A stretch of DNA of 64,000 nucleotides. It comes from Allolobophora icterica. Lineage: Eukaryota; Annelida; Clitellata; Crassiclitellata; Lumbricidae. Shown here in pieces: positions 48,445 through 62,208 of the stretch. The position numbers and the translations under genes are program-made. How positions within the stretch are numbered: the first letter of the stretch is position 1; every line of letters begins with the position of its first letter. The stretch is from the NCBI GenBank assembly GCA_963556255.1, contig OY744608.1, positions 29,679,783-29,743,782 on the forward strand, read 5' to 3'. Below the pieces are notes generated by a model. It did not search any database. It was not told the origin of the DNA and saw only the letters and a program-made list of their open reading frames with translations.

Positions 48445-51400
48445 CAAAGAGGTTTATCAGTTGCAGACATTCACCCTGAGCATAAGTCAATAAGTGCTAA
48501 GAAATTTGAAGACTAAATGTTGTGTGATCAACTGAGTTACAATTCTGTCTCTGTCTCTCTATGGTCTTCTGGCCACTGGAGTTTGTTCTTCACAGGGGTT
48601 CTTTAGAAAACCCTCTGGATTGATGCAGTGCTCATGAATAAGTGTAGCCCTGTGCTTCACTTTCAGGTAGCACTTTAGAAATTTCTGAGTTTACAATTAT
48701 GACAACAACAACATCATCCATAAACTGAAGTCTGTTCTGTGTAATGATAAGAGTCGTGGCTTTTGGATAACCATCACCTGTACATTTTGACATAGGTAAT
48801 GTGGTAATGCCTACTTGCTGACTGGTTTTGGATATCTTGCACCAGCATAAGACTTCTTCTGGCTTTAACTGTGATCTACTTATGGTAATTGACGTTTCTG
48901 TTAGTTCAATTATTATTATTATTATTAGATTGAAGTTAATGCTGAGCATTGAAACTGCAGGTGGCTTTTATTATGATTTGAGCAAATTCTATGTGTAACT
49001 AACTTGACTTTAACTGAAAGCATATGAAAGGTACCAGATGTGCAATCATTTATAGGAAGGCTAAGTTGCGACATTTTACAGCAACTCTGCTAGGTGTCTG
49101 ATGCGTATTTAACAGAAAATCATTGAAACTTATAATTAACTGTCAAAAATGTTTCTGAAGTCGCTTTCTTTACTGTAATGTTCTTGTCTTTTGTGAATGC
49201 CCTTATTTTTTGCTTCACTGTTATACATTCTTGTCACTTAAGAAACATTCATCGTTCCAACAATTTCATAACTTTAACCAGTTCAAATCTAGATGCTACT
49301 AGCTCTACAGCTGAAACTCCCAACCTCTTGTGAACAAATGTCTTTAGTCTCTTCAGCGCCTCTATGCCCTTCTGTAACCAATGGTGTTAACGCCTGTTTC
49401 ACAGTAGTCCTTCCCATTACAGGAATGCAAACCTCTCTTAGTTTTGAGGTCTGCAAGGACAGGCTTGCAATCCCTGTCCTTGCAATTCTCCAGGTGAATC
49501 GGGATAAAGGAATGGAATGGACAGAGTCACAGTGCCTGGAAGAATAAATTTCTATCTCTCGGATATGAAGTATTGTAGCAGTGATTCTAGCAAACACAGT
49601 GAAAGATGATTGCAGTTGGTTGCAATAATCATAGTAAGATGGAAAAATTACCAGTGCTTCAAAGCATATGAATGAAAAAGAGGAAATATGCTTTATAATT
49701 ATTCTCCAATATTAAATGTATCGTGACACTTTACTGTCTCAGCTTGTGTTACTTCCATAGTCATGTACATGCATAACTGCATATGGCATCCCATTGAGAT
49801 TACACGGTATACAGCTTCTCGTAATGCACAGTGGTTAAGATGACAGAGCATTGCCACTAACCCTGTATTATAATCCTTATCAGACCATCTGATTATTATC
49901 TGAAAGGCTAAAATTAACAATACCCTTGTTTCTTGAGGATTTGTGATTTAAAATGTGACTGTACTACTGGTAACTTAATTGATAACCATAATTGCTTTGT
50001 GTACTTATATTTGCTTATGTATTGACCGGATATTATATGAAAATAAGAAACTAATTTTTAATCAAATTGAAGTTTTCAATGCATCCGAGACTTTATCGGG
50101 GACTAGAGTATTTAAGGAATCCAAGTTTTACAACTCGGTGTGTTGTCCTTTCTCAACCTGAGGAATTGTGTCTGATTGAGCCAGAAACACGCAGTGGATT
50201 GATCCAAAAGGCACAAGTTTGTGACCACATTTGTTTATTGTTCCAGCATTACTGTTTAACAGCAAGTTCAGATCAAGCTATTCTGACACCATATAACAGC
50301 ACACATTGTACTGTTAATATATAGTTTATTCATAGCTTAGTCTCTTTAGTGTCTCTATACTCTTGTGGGTAGGTCATGTAACCAATGGTGTTAATGCCTG
50401 CTTTGCAGTAGTCCTTCCCAGTCACAGGAATGCAAAGCTCTCGCATAGTTTTGAAGCCTGCAAGGACAGGCTTGCAATACTCCAAGTAAGTCAGGATAAA
50501 GGAATGGAATGGACAGGAGTCGCACTGCCTGGAAGAATCCGTTTCACTGTATCAAATCATACATCTGAAGCACTTTGTAGAGGCAGAACCCACAAAGGGA
50601 ATTGACAAGCTCCTGCATGGATGGATCTTCATCCACACTTCGAAGGTTCCAAACACTGTCTTGTGCTTCCCCGCATATTTTAATATTTCTAATAATAATC
50701 TGCTCCATCACCTGTAATTATCACAGGTAAATTATCAGTTGCCATCAAATCAGAAACTCCCTCTTTGTTTTGGGGCACCTCAGATGGGAGAAGTTTGGAG
50801 ACTGATGGCAGTCAAAGGGATATCACCAGCCTATGCCTAACTGGCAATTTATAGGTCCAGTCAACTGAAAGAAAACAGTTTCTTTGTTTATGAGTTTTTT
50901 GTTTATGAAACAATAAAATAATAGCAACAAAAACAACAATAATAAATAATAGCTATACATTTTTAGATTCAAGCATGAATCTGAAATTTATGAAAATTGC
51001 CAGCATGCAATCTGCAAAAAAGGTCAGATTCTTCTCCAAAATCTACATTTCATATCGCACTAGCACAATAAATGCTCTTTCCACTTCAGGTGATTAAAAA
51101 TTTTGCCAATGTTACATTTGCCAGTTACATTTTTGTACAACTTCCATAACAAACAATGCAAGAATTCTGAAATTTTGAGGTGCTCAATCATAGGTTCACC
51201 AGAAAATTTAATGCATGTGGAACCAAATAGCATTTCTGAGTAGTTTCTATTTTGAGTACCATATGGTGCTATCTCCATCAATTTTGATCATGGTACTATC
51301 TCCATCATGACATTTAATAATTTATCCTGTAGCTATCTGCATTAGCATAAACATTTTTACGGATGAAGGGCATTGAAGGCCTGCTTGTATTTCAGAATTT

Positions 51401-52549
51401 TGGGCAACAGGTTTGCCATGGGTTGAGCGATACCAAAAGGTAGAAAAATTAACTCCGCTAACAAGTTGGACAAACCAGTTTACCTCTGTAGAGGCCTGAA
51501 CTCGGTACTGGTAGGCACTTTGCAAGTATTAATTAGATATTGAAAAAATGGTTTGCTGTACTCAAAATAGAAATGCTATTTGGTTCCGCATGACATTATA
51601 AGCACAGAATTACCTCAACATGAAAAAGAGATTTGAAGATATGTTCATATCCAATCAGGGAGGTATATACATTGAGACAGCAAGAAATTACTGAATCCTG
51701 CACAAGAGAGAAATAAACATGAATGTTAATTTAACAAAAAAATACTTATAATTCTGCAAATACAAATCTACAGAATAAGATTATGTTCAATTCAATTCTT
51801 GTTTTGGTGTATGCATACTGCTTTTTGATGATCTCTGTCTCAAAACACCGATTCCATATTTGTTAGGCAAGGTACAGAAAAACACCAGTCACACTCGCAC
51901 CATGGTTAGTCTTGAATTAAGGCAAGTCACATGTGGGCCAGCTATAAGAAGTCTAGAAGAAAAGTACAATATATTTTCCTTCACTGAACTTTGATCATGG
52001 TGCTATCTGCATCAATTGACATGCCCCTGACTTCCCTATAAAGTGTAGGTGCCTTGATGATTTCCCTCTGTATACCCATGTACATGTAGGTCCACTGCCA
52101 TATTTATTTTCATGCATAGCATTTCCCCTTTCATCCATCCTTCCCTCTCTTTTTCCATTCTGCCTTCTTTTTAAAGTGGTACTCTGTTCGTTCTGCCATG
52201 GCTATCCTCCCATTCACCTTGTCACAAGTTCAAGCTTGCTCTGAACATCTGTATTGTTTCCCAGTAGCTTTTAGTGTACACTCATCGTTAAAGTGTTAAA
52301 CGGTTTGAAAACAATGCAAATACTTGCATTAAACAAATTTGAGACGATAAACCAATTTAAACACAAGTTTTAAAAATGATACATCAGATATGTATTAGAT
52401 AAACTGACCTTAATTAGACAACATATTTCAACTTTAGACTGAATATGTAAACAAATGAATCATTAAGTTACTAAGTGATTATTTGCTGTACATAACAAAG
52501 CATTCGATGAAATGACGATTAACAACAAATATTTAGGACAGGCAGTTAG
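48445..52549. other. Intergenic region between the convergent ABCB6 and TMEM106 genes
   Basis: ABCB6 3' UTR must begin here, but I cannot choose a poly(A) site with confidence (an AATAAA occurs at 49545). A LINE-like 3' block (GATGCAGTGCTCATGAATAA) lies at 48618-48710. Two diverged direct repeats of about 200 bp lie at about 49340-49550 and 50360-50560. Otherwise the sequence is unremarkable. Confidence 0.5.
49340..50560. repeat. Pair of diverged direct repeats of about 200 bp
   Basis: 49378-49550 and 50380-50545 share AACCAATGGTGTTAA, GTAGTCCTTCCCA, CTGCAAGGACAGGCTTGCAA, GGATAAAGGAATGGAATGGA and TGCCTGGAAGAAT in the same order. The first copy has a short internal duplication of CCTGTCCTTGCAAT. 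The spacer is about 0.8 kb. The family is unknown. Confidence 0.8.
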
Positions 52550-52555
52550 TTTATT
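52550..52555 (-). terminator. Candidate poly(A) signal of the TMEM106 gene
   Basis: AATAAA on the minus strand, about 270 bases beyond the stop codon of the last coding exon. It is only a positional candidate. Confidence 0.4.
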
Positions 52556-52825
52556 TAAAAAAGAGTTTATACATACAGTATATATATGTATAATGTGGTT
52601 AGATATTTAGATGGTAGTTAGCAGTACCCTTCAAACCCTCTCAAACACTACATACCAGATACACGACTAACAGATCTAAATGTGTGGATTATTATTATGC
52701 ACAGAAACTCAACAAAATCTTGTCCATAGCTGTTAATAAACACAAACATCTGTCCAATTTTTCTCAGCTTTGCGACTATCTGATTGTGCAGTCTCGTACT
52801 TTACATTATCAGTGCAGAGGTGTAA

Positions 52826-55800
52826 TCAGTGGCGTTTAGGGCAGTGAACATACTGGTACGTATTCAGGGTCATTTGCTCAGACTTCAGAAAATACGTGAA
52901 TGTTGCCATTGCTCTGAAATTTAAAAAAAGTCAATGTCAGTTAGGATTAAAAACGAAATAGAAAATTGAACTGTTCAGTTTACCTGTGTTATCACTATCA
53001 TCATCATTTTTGTCTTTATCATAATGACCACCTGACCCCAAAATCATTTAATCCCGGAAAGAGAAATGACTTGACCTTTGAACCTTTCTTTAGCATCACA
53101 CCTCTGAAGAATATCCGTGCAGTATGCAGCATCAAGCCATTCATCATGAGCCTCAAGCTGGGCTGAACATGAAATTTGTAGACCTCAGGTCCCTCATCAT
53201 GAACCAAGCCAAATGGTTCTATGATGATCATGTGGTTTCTTCCAATCATTTGGAGGCTTGTTCATTTTCAAGCATAATGCTCCCCAGCGACTCCCAAATC
53301 GAAAAGCATAAGCAACCTAGCTGGTAGAGAGTAGATATCATAGTGGTTGCTAATCATGCAATCTCCAAGTTGGTATATACTGGCCGTCGTTTCTTGTCCA
53401 CTAGTAGACTCAGACTGGCATGACATTCTCTAGGCCTACAGTTTCACCTATATGTTGATAGCTTTTCATGATTCAACCGATAACGTAAAGTTACATTTAT
53501 CCCAAAAACAACTTATAAGTTGCAATAACTGACCACACGGTTTAAACCAAAACCAACTTTTCATTCACAGTTGATCATACTTACTGAAATTGAATAAGGA
53601 AACTTCGACCGGAAGCCAAGCAGTACTGTCTGTAAAAACAAACAAAATTAGCTATCACTTATTCCAATTAGTAGTGACGAAAATGGCAACAGTGAATAAT
53701 TCTGTGGTTGATCCACAACCATTCTATTCTATTTACTGTACCTTCAAAAGCAACAGTTACAGTATGGTTATATCTGTATGTGGACACATAATAACGTCTT
53801 TTAAGTATCTCGAAAAAGTGCTGCCTATGCAAATTTTAAAGTCATTAAGAACAAACAGTTAATCAATAAGCGAACAATGCTCAGATAACTAGAAGAGTCA
53901 CCACAGGCAAATTCCTGCAGACAATCAGAGATTAACTGGAAGATTTCCATTCAGAGCTAAACAATACAGTATACAATAAAACTATAATTTGACAATGCCC
54001 TCCTTACAAAGAGGAGCCATATGGAAACTGGAAAAGGTAAGTTTGCAGTTTAGAGCGAAAAAGTCTTGGTAGTCCTCAGTGTTGCGAACATGAGGAGGTA
54101 GAGTGTTCTGGCAATTGTGAATGAATGCTAGCCAAGATAGGGGATGGGGGATAGAGTAATGGTAACGCTCATGGCCAGGAGAGTAGCAGGAGAGCAGCAG
54201 TACGTGGTTCAATTCCCGCAACCCCCCTCAGGCGGGCACCTTGCACGGCTGCCATAACATGTGTTTAGTTAAGATGTTGATAATTGTACTATCATGGCTC
54301 AATGTTATCTTACTGCATTTGTCAGTTTGAATTAATAAAGAAAAAGATTATTATTACTATTATTATTAAGAACAATACTTGTACCAGGAACAACATACTT
54401 TCCAGCAAATACTGATTGAAGAGAGGAGGGGCCTTTACCAGACCTACCGGGGATAACCATGAAAGATCGGAAGGATAGCAGATAATTTGCACGTACTTTG
54501 TACCTGAGAAGTAGCCAGCTTGAAGCTGATACTCTCACAGTCAGGAAGCCAGTGTAGAGAAACAAGAAGCAGGTGTTAAATGGTCTCAGATTTTCTGTTC
54601 ACATTTTCATGTATATTGTATAACTTCTAGTCATCTCAGCACTTTTAGCTTATTGGTCAACTTTCTTCAGTGAGCAAAATGACCAAGTTCACTTATTTCC
54701 AATTTACAATTATATAAAATAGCTGTAATATTACATAAAGCACAATAAAATCCCCATCAGTAAGTAGTCTGTATTCGCATTTGACCAGTGCACATGATAC
54801 TGAACAGCTATAGCAATACTACTAGCTGATTTTTTACCTTTACATTGGCACTTCAGAGTGCCAGTGACTTGTACTTTAGTTGCAAGTAACAAAGAAATTA
54901 CTGAACTAGATTACTGAATTAGGTTACTCAAGTAGCCACAACATACACAACATAATCCAGCTCGGAGTTGAAGGTTACGTTGAGCATAACATAGTAAAGT
55001 TTCGTTGATCTCATTGGAATGGTCATTGTTGTGCCATTGATCACTGTGTTAAGAATGCGTTGGTTGTCAAGTAAGCTTGCTGTAACAGACTCAACCTCAA
55101 CCTGGTAGAAGTTCGTGTTTGTCACGTTGTACATGTTCTGCAAAAACCATTTACAAAAACACTCAGAAATATCAATTTCACTTTTTCATATCGTTAACTT
55201 AAGATTTATTATTCCTTTATGCTTATTCTTTTTAAGTAATTAAGCAAGTGCTAAAACAAAAATCATTAAGTGTGTGGTGAAATGACACTCATATAAAAAA
55301 ATTTTAATTCGTTTCAAAATCTCTCTGTTGAAAACTGAAAAATACACATGGAAGCCAGTTAAACAAATGTTTAAATATGAAACCTTATCTATCAGAAACT
55401 TTATCAACATCTTAGTAAGATGTTCAAGATACTGGAACACAAGAATGAACTACAGAATCAGTCAAATGCACTATAACAAAATCAATACATAATACGAAGT
55501 ACATGTATACATTACAAGAGTCGATATACTACACTACTGTTAACAATGCTTGGCTGCAGTTTGAATTAGAAATGTATTTTCTTATTCTTATTCCTATTTT
55601 CAAAAGATGTTAAAAAACAAACTTACAACTATAGACATAAACATATCAGTGTTGTTCTGGCTGAACCCAGCTGCCGGAGGAGTCAGTGCTGGCTGATTGC
55701 TGTTAAGACTGATGCTTCTTGGAAACAGGAAGAACAGCAACAGTGCAGCAACAATTATACACAAGATGATCGATATAGCAACGTAAAGGGTCCTGTTGAC

Positions 55801-58390
55801 AACATAAAAATGCATAACAATTTAGGTTTAGTCTGAATTTCATATCCTTACTGTTTCAAATGTCAGTGGAATACATAAGTATGACGTCATGAATGCAACA
55901 GCAGCTGATCAAGTGACCATCAATCTCGAATGTAATTGTTCCGCTGTTGAGTAATGTGCACGTTGGTACTGAAAATTTTTACCACATTACAATGATGAGT
56001 CAAGTTATTGACTGGTTTTTTATTGGCCAGTCGGTTACCTGTGCTTTTGGCGTTAGAGTTCTGAAGAAGTATCGCCTAGATATCTGGCAGTTGGTGCGTT
56101 TGTGATTGGTCAGTATTTGCACAAATTTTAAATGTGGTTCTGTCTTGTATGTACTTGCATGCAAATTTTAAATATACGCTTTTATTGTTGAAGTGCTATG
56201 TTTGACATCAGTGCTGACCTTTGACTTGGCCTATAAAAGCAGATGCAAGTGCATTGGATGCAAATGCACTGTGGAAGAGTGGTGCCAGCTGGGGTGTTTA
56301 TGCCACCATGGCTAACGTTAGCATTATCCTCTTAACTGTTTGTGGACAGAATTAACCTTGCTGTGGACATAAATTTTTCTGGAATTAAAATGTCCTGCAT
56401 GCATGGGTATTAAAATTCACTGCAATTTAGAATTTTAATTTGTAAACTTTGGACTTCAGTTGGTGTCTCGCATAGAATGAACATCCCCTTACAGATAATT
56501 GTATGGTCGAGAGATATTAACACTATTCAATCGTGATGGTCTAACAGTGAAACATGCAGTGACAGTGACGAAAACTCCAGCACCCACAGAGGTCCAACAT
56601 TCTCAGTGCTCAGAGAGTTCCATCAGAGCAGCCACCAAAAGTTGCCAGTGATGAGACAGTCAAACACGTTGGATTGCGGCTTGGGACGTACAAAGTTTAC
56701 AGCCTAGGAGGGAAGTATATTCTGAAAGCAGACACAATGACCAGCCATCACCTTGACATACTCAATGCCCTAACGTGTCTGGCTGTCTCATCAATGGCAA
56801 TTTTTGGTGGCTGCTCTGATGTTACTGTCTGCTGAGAATGTGGATGAGGCTAATATCAAACTGCCTTGGATGTTGCACTATGAAGGTCTGTACCAACAGG
56901 GTATCATGCTGTAGATACACCTCAAACCTGCTTACAGCTCTATCTGGGGCCAGTGGAATCACTCTTTCATGGAGCAGACCTGCATGAAAAATGAGTAAAA
57001 CTTGATGCATCCTTCGCTATATATCAGATCCCGCTCGAGTTCCTTCGGTAGCCATTAACTCAAACTAAGAGAAACGAAAACTTTAGCATATTTTATTTGC
57101 ACACAAATTTGCTCTCAGGACTATTAATATTTTGCTATTATTTGTTAATATTACGAAGCTTATCATTATTACAACAGGGAAATGATCTAGCAAGCTTAGC
57201 GTTTAAGAAATAAAAAACCTTATAATATATTGATGTTGACTTTTAACTATTTGTATTCAAATTCACTCTCATAAAGACTAAATTAGCAATCGCACAATCA
57301 CTATTAAATCCGTTGCTAGTATACCAATCTATATGTATCAGTGTGCATATTTGTTCTGTGTAAGTGCAAGTGTACATACGTGCGTCTTGGATGTAGCCGT
57401 TTGTCGTTCATTGGAATTAATGCTACTAATTCATGTTCCCGTTCTGAAACAAAAGACAAGAAGTCAACCATAAAAGATTGGAATTCAACCACTGAAGATA
57501 GGAAGTCAGCCATTAAAGATTGCAGATGTTTTTAGTCATATTCATATTACCACAAATGCTTTCAAGGTGAACATGTACTAAAATAGTTATCCTATTTGGC
57601 CATGCTGGAGTCAGGACCACCTCTGAGTAGCCCCCTTGAAGAGGTGCCATATAAATACTCGAATGAATGAATTAATGAAAAAGCGACAGGGAAAACAATG
57701 CTGCTTGTTGTTAAAGCATTAAAGAGTTTATCAACTGCAATTCAAACTGTGTTTAATTCTAAATAAGGAATAAACTTAAACATATAGAAACTGATCTTGT
57801 TTTCACAAAGATATTTGCATGAAAATTTTGCAACTGGATGGTGTGCTAGGATATCTCACTCCTGCCTTATATTTTCTTAAGAAGCTCATCATATCTGCTA
57901 ATTCTGGTAAATAGCAAGTCTTTCACATCAAAGCTGCCTGTATTCCATGGGCACCCATCACAACAAACTGCCAAAACCGAGACTGAACATTTCTTACAAA
58001 TAGATCCTGCAACAGATTCAATGTTGGAGTCACAATGTTAACACAGAATTTTCCAAATTACAATATGAATATCAAACCAACTTGAGGTTGGTCCCATAAC
58101 ATTATGTACGTAGGCATGTATTGTGGTGTATGCTTGTCACATGCTCAAGTACGCATAAAATCATCAAATGCCGTATTACCTCTGGAAACTTTTCCCGTTC
58201 CATCGCATGTAGGGCACGTGATATTTCCACCAAAGAAGTCGTCATATCCCGCACTAAATCGGTGAGTTGAAGCAGAAGTACGATTAACCACATTTGGGTC
58301 CACTCCAACAGCAATCGATGTATCGTCCATGACACCCGTACCCGTGTATGGCTTAGAGTTCGTCACCTCTACTCTACCGGATTCTGCCAT
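52826..58390 (-). CDS. TMEM106-family type II lysosomal membrane protein
   Basis: Minus-strand exons: 58390-58180, 57443-57380, 55792-55627, 55137-54947, a tentative 53797-53742, and 52911-52826. All phases agree, giving about 257 residues (TMEM106B is 274). Order: cytosolic N-terminus, the family's CPTCDGTGKV motif (Cys59, Cys62), ELVALIPMNDKRLHPRR, one membrane helix (about 94-115, LYVAISIILCIIVAALLLFF), the conserved FPRS, then a lumenal domain with NVTNTNFYQVEVESVTA and sequons at about 151, 181 and 200. The last exon has YFLKSEQMTLNTYQYVHC, matching the SEQ....YQYVDC end of the family. These proteins sit in late endosome and lysosome membranes and affect lysosome size, acidification and transport. 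Without splicing after 54947 the frame would stop at 54928. The short fifth exon is weakly conserved, and the last acceptor may be at 52912 or 52914. Confidence 0.85.
53985..54565 (-). mobile_element. LINE fragments flanking a SINE, in TMEM106 intron
   Basis: The minus-strand piece at about 54120-53985 reads NTLPPHVRNTEDYQDFFALN, then CKLTFSSF, the C-terminal LPPHIR..Y..FK..LKT.LF motif of non-LTR ORF2. Another minus frame (54565-54390) has no clear motif and may be the neighbouring part. The SINE at 54143-54369 separates them. Confidence 0.5.
54143..54369 (+). mobile_element. tRNA-derived SINE, plus-strand copy
   Basis: Box A TAGAGTAATGG (54152-54162) and box B GGTTCAATTCC (54206-54216) form a tRNA-like head. 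The body ends CATTTGTCAGTTTGAATTAA followed by TAAAG and an ATT-repeat tail (54347-54368). The same body and tail occur in reverse at 19621-19928. Confidence 0.8.
56621..56821. repeat. 39-bp inverted repeat forming a large hairpin
   Basis: 56621-56659 (CATCAGAGCAGCCACCAAAA onward) and 56783-56821 (ending TTGGTGGCTGCTCTGATG) are inverted with about three mismatches, separated by 123 bp. It lies in the TMEM106 intron between exons 2 and 3. No target duplication is apparent, so it may be a MITE core or a hairpin of other origin. Confidence 0.8.
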
Positions 58391-58729
58391 TTGTGTGTAT
58401 TTAAACCGCGAAATTATCGCAGCATCAGGTTTTCTACTCTCAGATGCAGTAGTTGCAAACTTAAACAGTTGGCGCAGAGAAATGCTGATACAATTTCTGT
58501 GCCTAAAATGGACGTAAATAATTCACGTCCTTGACATTGCTGCTAACATATCCAGACCTCAGCATCGACAGCTGAGATTGTTAAACAATTAATAAGTATG
58601 AAGAAATTTCCTGATTCGATAACGAGTGATAACATAACATAGCATAACATAACAAGGGTTTTTTAATGGTTCAGAAGACGTGCAGTCTGTGTCAGAACCA
58701 CTACGGTGCGTTAATCACAATAAACACAT

Positions 58730-59130
58730 AGATCTACAATACGAACTCACCAAAACCTCACCACTTGCTATATTTCCACAGGTCTTTCACCACAGTATAA
58801 ATAATGTAATTATTTATACTGTGCTTTCACTCAAAACTGAAAACACTGCTCTTTCACAAATCCTATCCCGATTCCTCCTCCTCTCCCTACCTCCCTCGCC
58901 GTGTAAACCCTAAACACCACCCACCTTAGCCGTCTTACTGCCTATGTAGGCCTATACCTGACTGGCTCCTTTGGATCTTGACCTGGAACTGATTCGACAC
59001 CCCCCTGCCTATCGATTTTGATTTGACTAAGCGCCTGTGAATAAGCTGGTTCCCGCGACGTAGCTATTTTGGGCGCTGTAGAAGTCTCGAGATTACAATT
59101 ACGATTACGATTACAATATAATATCCTTTG
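58730..59130 (+). mobile_element. CR1-like LINE 3' end
   Basis: YELTKTSPLAIFPQVFHH then LSLKTENTALSQI matches the minus copy at 565-1063. The 3' UTR block (AAGCGCCTGTGAATAAGCTG, GGCGCTGTAGAAG) ends with ATTACAATTACGATTACGAT. Confidence 0.7.
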
Positions 59131-59719
59131 GCAGAGAGTAAAGAACTGTTACTGTAGGCCTTATTAGCCTACTTAACTACAAACTGCACATGATAGCAAA
59201 TAGGCCTAGTCTTTGCAATAAACTCCCACCAGAAGTAGGTCTAAAGCAACTACCTGACCAGGCTGACCCATGCCATAGGCCTACCACGGTACCACCTCAC
59301 CAACTGTTCTTGTCTTGCAAATTTCGTCTATAGATGCGCATGCCATTGATTCAGATACGCCTACTTTTACAATCCTATCCTGTTCCTCCAAAGACAACGA
59401 GAGTAGGGCTAATTGTCGACAAAACGTGGGCGTCATTTCGTTATCGACAATTTTATTTGGATGATTCGCCTGGCCTACGCATCGCCGACCGATAGGCCTA
59501 GAGGCCTATATTCGTTCAGACCATGGTTCAGACGGAAACGCCGATGCGCATGCGCTGAGAGAGAAGCGCCATCGCCTACCTGTGGGTTCTTCGTTTGCTT
59601 GTGGGCTATTCATGGGTCTCACGTTTCTATGTGTGCACTACGGATACATGTATGCAGACGTAGGCCTAGGCCCTAATTAACCGTCTTCAAACGAGACTAC
59701 TGTAGAATGTAGATCTACG
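59131..59719. other. Unassigned non-coding stretch
   Basis: Several TAGGCCTA palindromes occur. An 87-codon frame at 59413-59676 has no recognisable motif. Confidence 0.4.
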
Positions 59720-59958
59720 CATGGGCGGCGATCCCGGGGGAGGGGTCGAGGGGGACAAGACCCCCACCTTTAACGGTCGGGGGACACACTATACATTTGC
59801 CCCCCCCCCCCACATTTTGAAGAAACACTAAAAAAGGTAAACCAATTGTTTCGCGCGTTTTTGACCCCTTTTTTGAGCAGATCGGTTCAAAACTCTTTTT
59901 TGACCAGATCAGTTCTAAAGTCCCCCCCCCCACCTGTCAAGCAAGATCGCCGCCGGTG
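59720..59958. mobile_element. MITE copy C (GGCGGCGATC family)
   Basis: The copy runs from CATGGGCGGCGATCC to CAAGATCGCCGCCGGTG with the same interior blocks as copy B and nearly the same length (239 against 238 bp). Flanks GATCTACG and GATAAACG match at six of eight bases. Confidence 0.8.
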
Positions 59959-59966
59959 GATAAACG

Positions 59967-61360
59967 TCCGGCATCTAATCCTAAGCATAATTTTTACTCC
60001 TCCCGGCGACTAGGCTACTGGTCCTATAGACATGCTTTTAACCCTGGACATTTTTAACATGTTAACTCGTGGGGAAATTCCCCACCAGCCCTCTCAAATT
60101 CCCCACAAGTCCTTGCCCTTTTTAGTCCCATCAGTCGCCACCAATGATGAAACGATTTAATGATTTTATTTTATTATGACGTTGAGGCGTGAAGATGAAA
60201 TACTCACTAATAATGAGTTCATTTTGATAATTTGACTGCTTGAAAGTTCAAATATTTCAAATATATAGGCTATCTCTCAAGTTTCTCCGCTTCAGTGCTT
60301 TTTGACTTAAAATTACGCACAAAAATGCCCTTTTTCAATGTATCCCCACCAGTGAAAATTTCTTAAAATATCCCCTGGTTTAACTGGTGTCTGGATGGGC
60401 TTCAAGTCTGCCTATGAGTTTTACTATAGGCCTACTACAGGCTGCTACAGTTGACAGAGCAACGTCATGGTGTTCTGAACCCATGATATCCTAGCCGACT
60501 AAGCCGAGCCACTGATGAGTTTATTCTTGAGATGACGCGATTTATAAATGTCAGATTACAATTACAAATTTACAATTACAGCCTTAAATCAACAGATCAT
60601 CCCAGTTGACCGGCCTGCCTAACCTTTAAGACTTAGATGGCGCTGTAGGCCTATAGAGCGCGGAGATAATTATATGATGTAAAATGAGAACGGCATTCGC
60701 TACAATTAAGCTAGCACGGTTCGTAGCCTACACGCGTGTCCTTAAAGGTCGTGGCACCTATTCAAGAACCACAGCCCAACTGCTCCATTATGTAGGAATA
60801 TGCAGGCTATCAGCCTATCAATTTACAATTTCTTATGCAACAGAGTCTTATATAATTAGTATTATCTGGCGTTGACAGGCATCTATTTCGTAGATCATCT
60901 TTATGTCCTTCTGTAGGTTAGGCCTACTTCGGTCGTTGGGGTCGGTTTACGCATAGGCCCTATAGGCCTATATAAGCGCCCATGCAGTCGAATTCGTTAA
61001 TCTAGATCTAGACTTTAAATTACATGTCTCGGTTTTCTCCAAGGCCACACGAGTCGCGAAACAAAAGTCACACGTAGTCACGAGTCTCACGACTTCATCC
61101 TCTACTGGTGCCAAGGCCATGGACGTCAGAAATGGAAAGGAGCTTCGAGTTTCAGACTGAAGGACGTTCAGGTTAAAAGAGAAAACTACTCGAATGAATA
61201 CAGTCATATTTTGACGAGACGGCCGCCTAGTTTATTCTGACCACAGGTGCAATCGTGCAATCGTACATTATAATATGTAGGCCTACAATCCTTACATAGC
61301 CCATCCCCTATAAGACCAGGGCAGACAATTCCCCTTCACAGGTGCAATGTATTGTACTGG

Positions 61361-61363
<3 letters not shown>
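59967..61363. other. Non-coding stretch, possible MITE at 60040-60400
   Basis: 60048-60105 (AACCCTGGACATTTTTAA, then CGTGGGGAAATTCCCCACCA) and 60345-60385 (CCCCACCAGTGAAAA, then TTAAAATATCCCCTGGTT) look like diverged inverted ends. I could not define borders. Nothing coding is recognised. Confidence 0.35.
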
Positions 61364-61404
<41 letters not shown>

Positions 61405-61450
61405 AAATATATATATATATATATCCAAATATATATATATATATTTGGAA
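61364..61450. repeat. (TA)n with CCAAATATA interruptions
   Basis: TA run broken by TATCCAAATATA units, ending TATATTTGGAAAAATTTGGA, so part of it is self-complementary. Confidence 0.85.

Positions 61451-62208
<758 letters not shown>

Noticed and set aside
53019..53249. 76-codon minus frame containing EVYKFHVQ, considered as the missing TMEM106 exon
   Set aside because: Its phase and flanking splice sites do not fit, and the rest shows no family resemblance.
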